DNA from: Nocardioides sp. B-3
Lineage (GTDB): Bacteria > Actinomycetota > Actinomycetes > Propionibacteriales > Nocardioidaceae
Length of the DNA: 64,000 nucleotides
Direction: 5' to 3'
Assembly (NCBI RefSeq): GCF_024703895.1
Contig: NZ_CP087968.1
Coordinates: forward strand, 3,472,001-3,536,000
Shown: one piece after another, positions 63,102 through 64,000 of the stretch
Position numbering within the stretch: position 1 is the stretch's first letter
Layout: each line of letters starts with the position of its first letter
Position numbers and translations under genes: made by a program
The notes under the pieces: generated by a model
Seen by the model: the letters and a program-made list of their open reading frames with translations, nothing else
Database searches by the model: none
What the model was told of the DNA's origin: nothing

Positions 63102-64000
63102 GTGTCGGAAGAAGTCGAGGCGGTCGCGGCCGTCGTCGCTGACGCGATCACGCGCACGTCGGACTGGGCCGCCCCGGCCGGGTCCGGACTGCTCTCCCCG
63201 GTGGTGCCGACCGACCACGGGGGCGAGGGCCCGGGACTGGCCGAGCTCGCGGTCGTGCTGCGCGCCGTCGGGAAGCACGCCGTCCAGCTGCCCGTCTGGG
63301 AGACGCTGTGCGTCGGCGCGCTGACCCTCGCCGCCGCCGGCAGCGAGGACCAGCAGAAGTCACTCCTGCCCGGCATCGCGAGCGGCGACGTCGTGCTCGC
63401 CGCCGCGCTGCGCGAGGTCGGACCGGGCTTCCCGGCCGTCCCCGCCGCGGTCGTCACCGGTGACCGCGTCACCGGTCGCAAGATCTCCGTGCAGTACGCC
63501 GATCGCGCGGCCGCCCTCGTCGTGAGCGCCGTGCTGGACGGCCGGCCCGTCGTGGGACTCGTCGACCCGACGTCCGACGGCGTCACGCTCGTCGAGTCCG
63601 CCTCGAGCCGTGCCCTGCTCGACGGCGTCGTCGAGCACACCGTCGCCCTCGACGACGCCCCGATCGACCTGCTGCCCGGCGCCGACGCGTTCCGCGTCGC
63701 GCACGACAACGCAGTGGCCGGGCTGGTGGTGCTCGCCGCCGGACTCCTCGCGGGCGCCCGCGACCTCACGGCCGACCACGTCAAGACCCGCACGCAGTTC
63801 GGGCGCGCGCTGGCCGAGTTCCGGAGCCGTGGCCATGCAGGTCGCCGACGTCCACATCGCCTCGCGCACCCCGGACCTCGTCGCCGACAACGCGGTCTGG
63901 CGGATCGCGAACGGTCTGGACGTGCGCGACGACCTCGCCGTGGCGGCCTACTGGACGTGCGCCGAGGCGCCGGCCGCGATCCACACCTGCCACCACCTGC
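63102..64000 (+). CDS. Acyl-CoA dehydrogenase family protein (partial)
   Basis: GTG start giving VSEEVEAVAAVVADAI; continues past the right edge. FadE-type features: VVPTDHGGEGPGLAELAVVLRAVG, LLPGIASGDVVLAAAL, TGRKISVQYADRA and the C-terminal helical domain TRTQFGRALAEFQAVAMQVADVHI. About 300 aa seen. One break near 63825 (CCAGG read as CCGGAG). The shortish N-terminal domain is like the alpha/beta-type FadE subunits of steroid degradation, but one subunit alone cannot prove that. Operator context suggests KstR-type control. Confidence 0.87.
   Translation, partial: MSEEVEAVAAVVADAITRTSDWAAPAGSGLLSPVVPTDHGGEGPGLAELAVVLRAVGKHAVQLPVWETLCVGALTLAAAGSEDQQKSLLPGIASGDVVLAAALREVGPGFPAVPAAVVTGDRVTGRKISVQYADRAAALVVSAVLDGRPVVGLVDPTSDGVTLVESASSRALLDGVVEHTVALDDAPIDLLPGADAFRVAHDNAVAGLVVLAAGLLAGARDLTADHVKTRTQFGRALAEFRSRGHAGRRRPHRLAHPGPRRRQRGLADRERSGRARRPRRGGLLDVRRGAGRDPHLPPP

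Noticed and set aside
1..64000. Programmed frameshifting or recoding as explanation for the many frame changes
   Set aside because: Breaks occur in about forty unrelated genes with both +1 and -1 signs and coincide with CCWGG; no slippery sequence plus pseudoknot pattern is shared.
1..64000. Mass pseudogenisation
   Set aside because: Essential genes are hit as often as dispensable ones and conserved residues resume exactly after each break.
1..64000. CRISPR arrays, tRNA and rRNA genes
   Set aside because: No regularly spaced repeats, no tRNA-like cloverleaf or TTCGA loop contexts and no rRNA sequence were found by eye.

Overview
The window is high-GC actinobacterial DNA. Gene content and order (gcvT, pepA, lpd, sucB; thyA, folA; dapA, rnj; ftsK, rodZ-like, rimO, pgsA; cinA, clgR; lhr, nei) suggest the Nocardioides/Propionibacteriales neighbourhood. 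It is ordinary chromosome: I see no phage, plasmid, CRISPR array, rRNA or tRNA. One insertion sequence, one small decayed low-GC patch and several lineage-specific clusters interrupt the conserved backbone.

Layout. 1-9.4 kb: an ABC exporter, the lipoamide enzymes sucB and lpd, pepA and gcvT, with three small unknown genes. 9.4-16.9 kb: thyA-folA, an IS1182-type element with ~40-bp inverted ends that abuts a truncated TfoX-domain gene, small proteins, dapA and RNase J. 16.9-28.5 kb: a GAF-GAF histidine kinase, a large secreted M4 metalloprotease carrying a PA domain, then ftsK, a membrane protein, a RodZ-like HTH protein, rimO and pgsA. 28.5-35.5 kb: a secreted 5'-nucleotidase, a secreted ExeM/NucH-type nuclease and a GH15 glycosidase, placed between pgsA and cinA-clgR. 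36.4-43.3 kb (minus): ridA, MFS transporter, lhr helicase, nei. 43.3-50.9 kb: a methyltransferase, a three-gene drug-type ABC transporter, and an ECF sigma/anti-sigma/ABC operon divergent from a Cu/Zn-SOD-like gene. 51-57 kb: a tightly overlapping run (DinB, methyltransferase, DUF3046, DM13, MTA phosphorylase, epimerase), an SOS-box-controlled DUF222/HNH protein and a decayed DUF6841 gene. 57-64 kb: RibD-like reductase, YCII protein, SnoaL-tailed ECF sigma factor, VOC protein, then a lipid/steroid-type cluster (esterase, wax ester synthase, alpha/beta hydrolase, acyl-CoA dehydrogenase) with two KstR-like operators.

The most striking property is not a gene. Almost every long gene is broken by single-base indels, and in about forty cases restoring a CCWGG pentamer (CCAGG or CCTGG) at the break repairs the frame and recovers the conserved residue. 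Intact CCWGG sites are very rare here (about eighteen found by eye). I read this as a systematic base-calling error at modified CCWGG sites, implying that the organism methylates CCWGG, and not as gene decay. Genes marked frameshifted below should therefore be treated as probably intact in the organism unless stated otherwise.

Coordinates give the full extent of each reconstructed gene across its apparent frameshifts.
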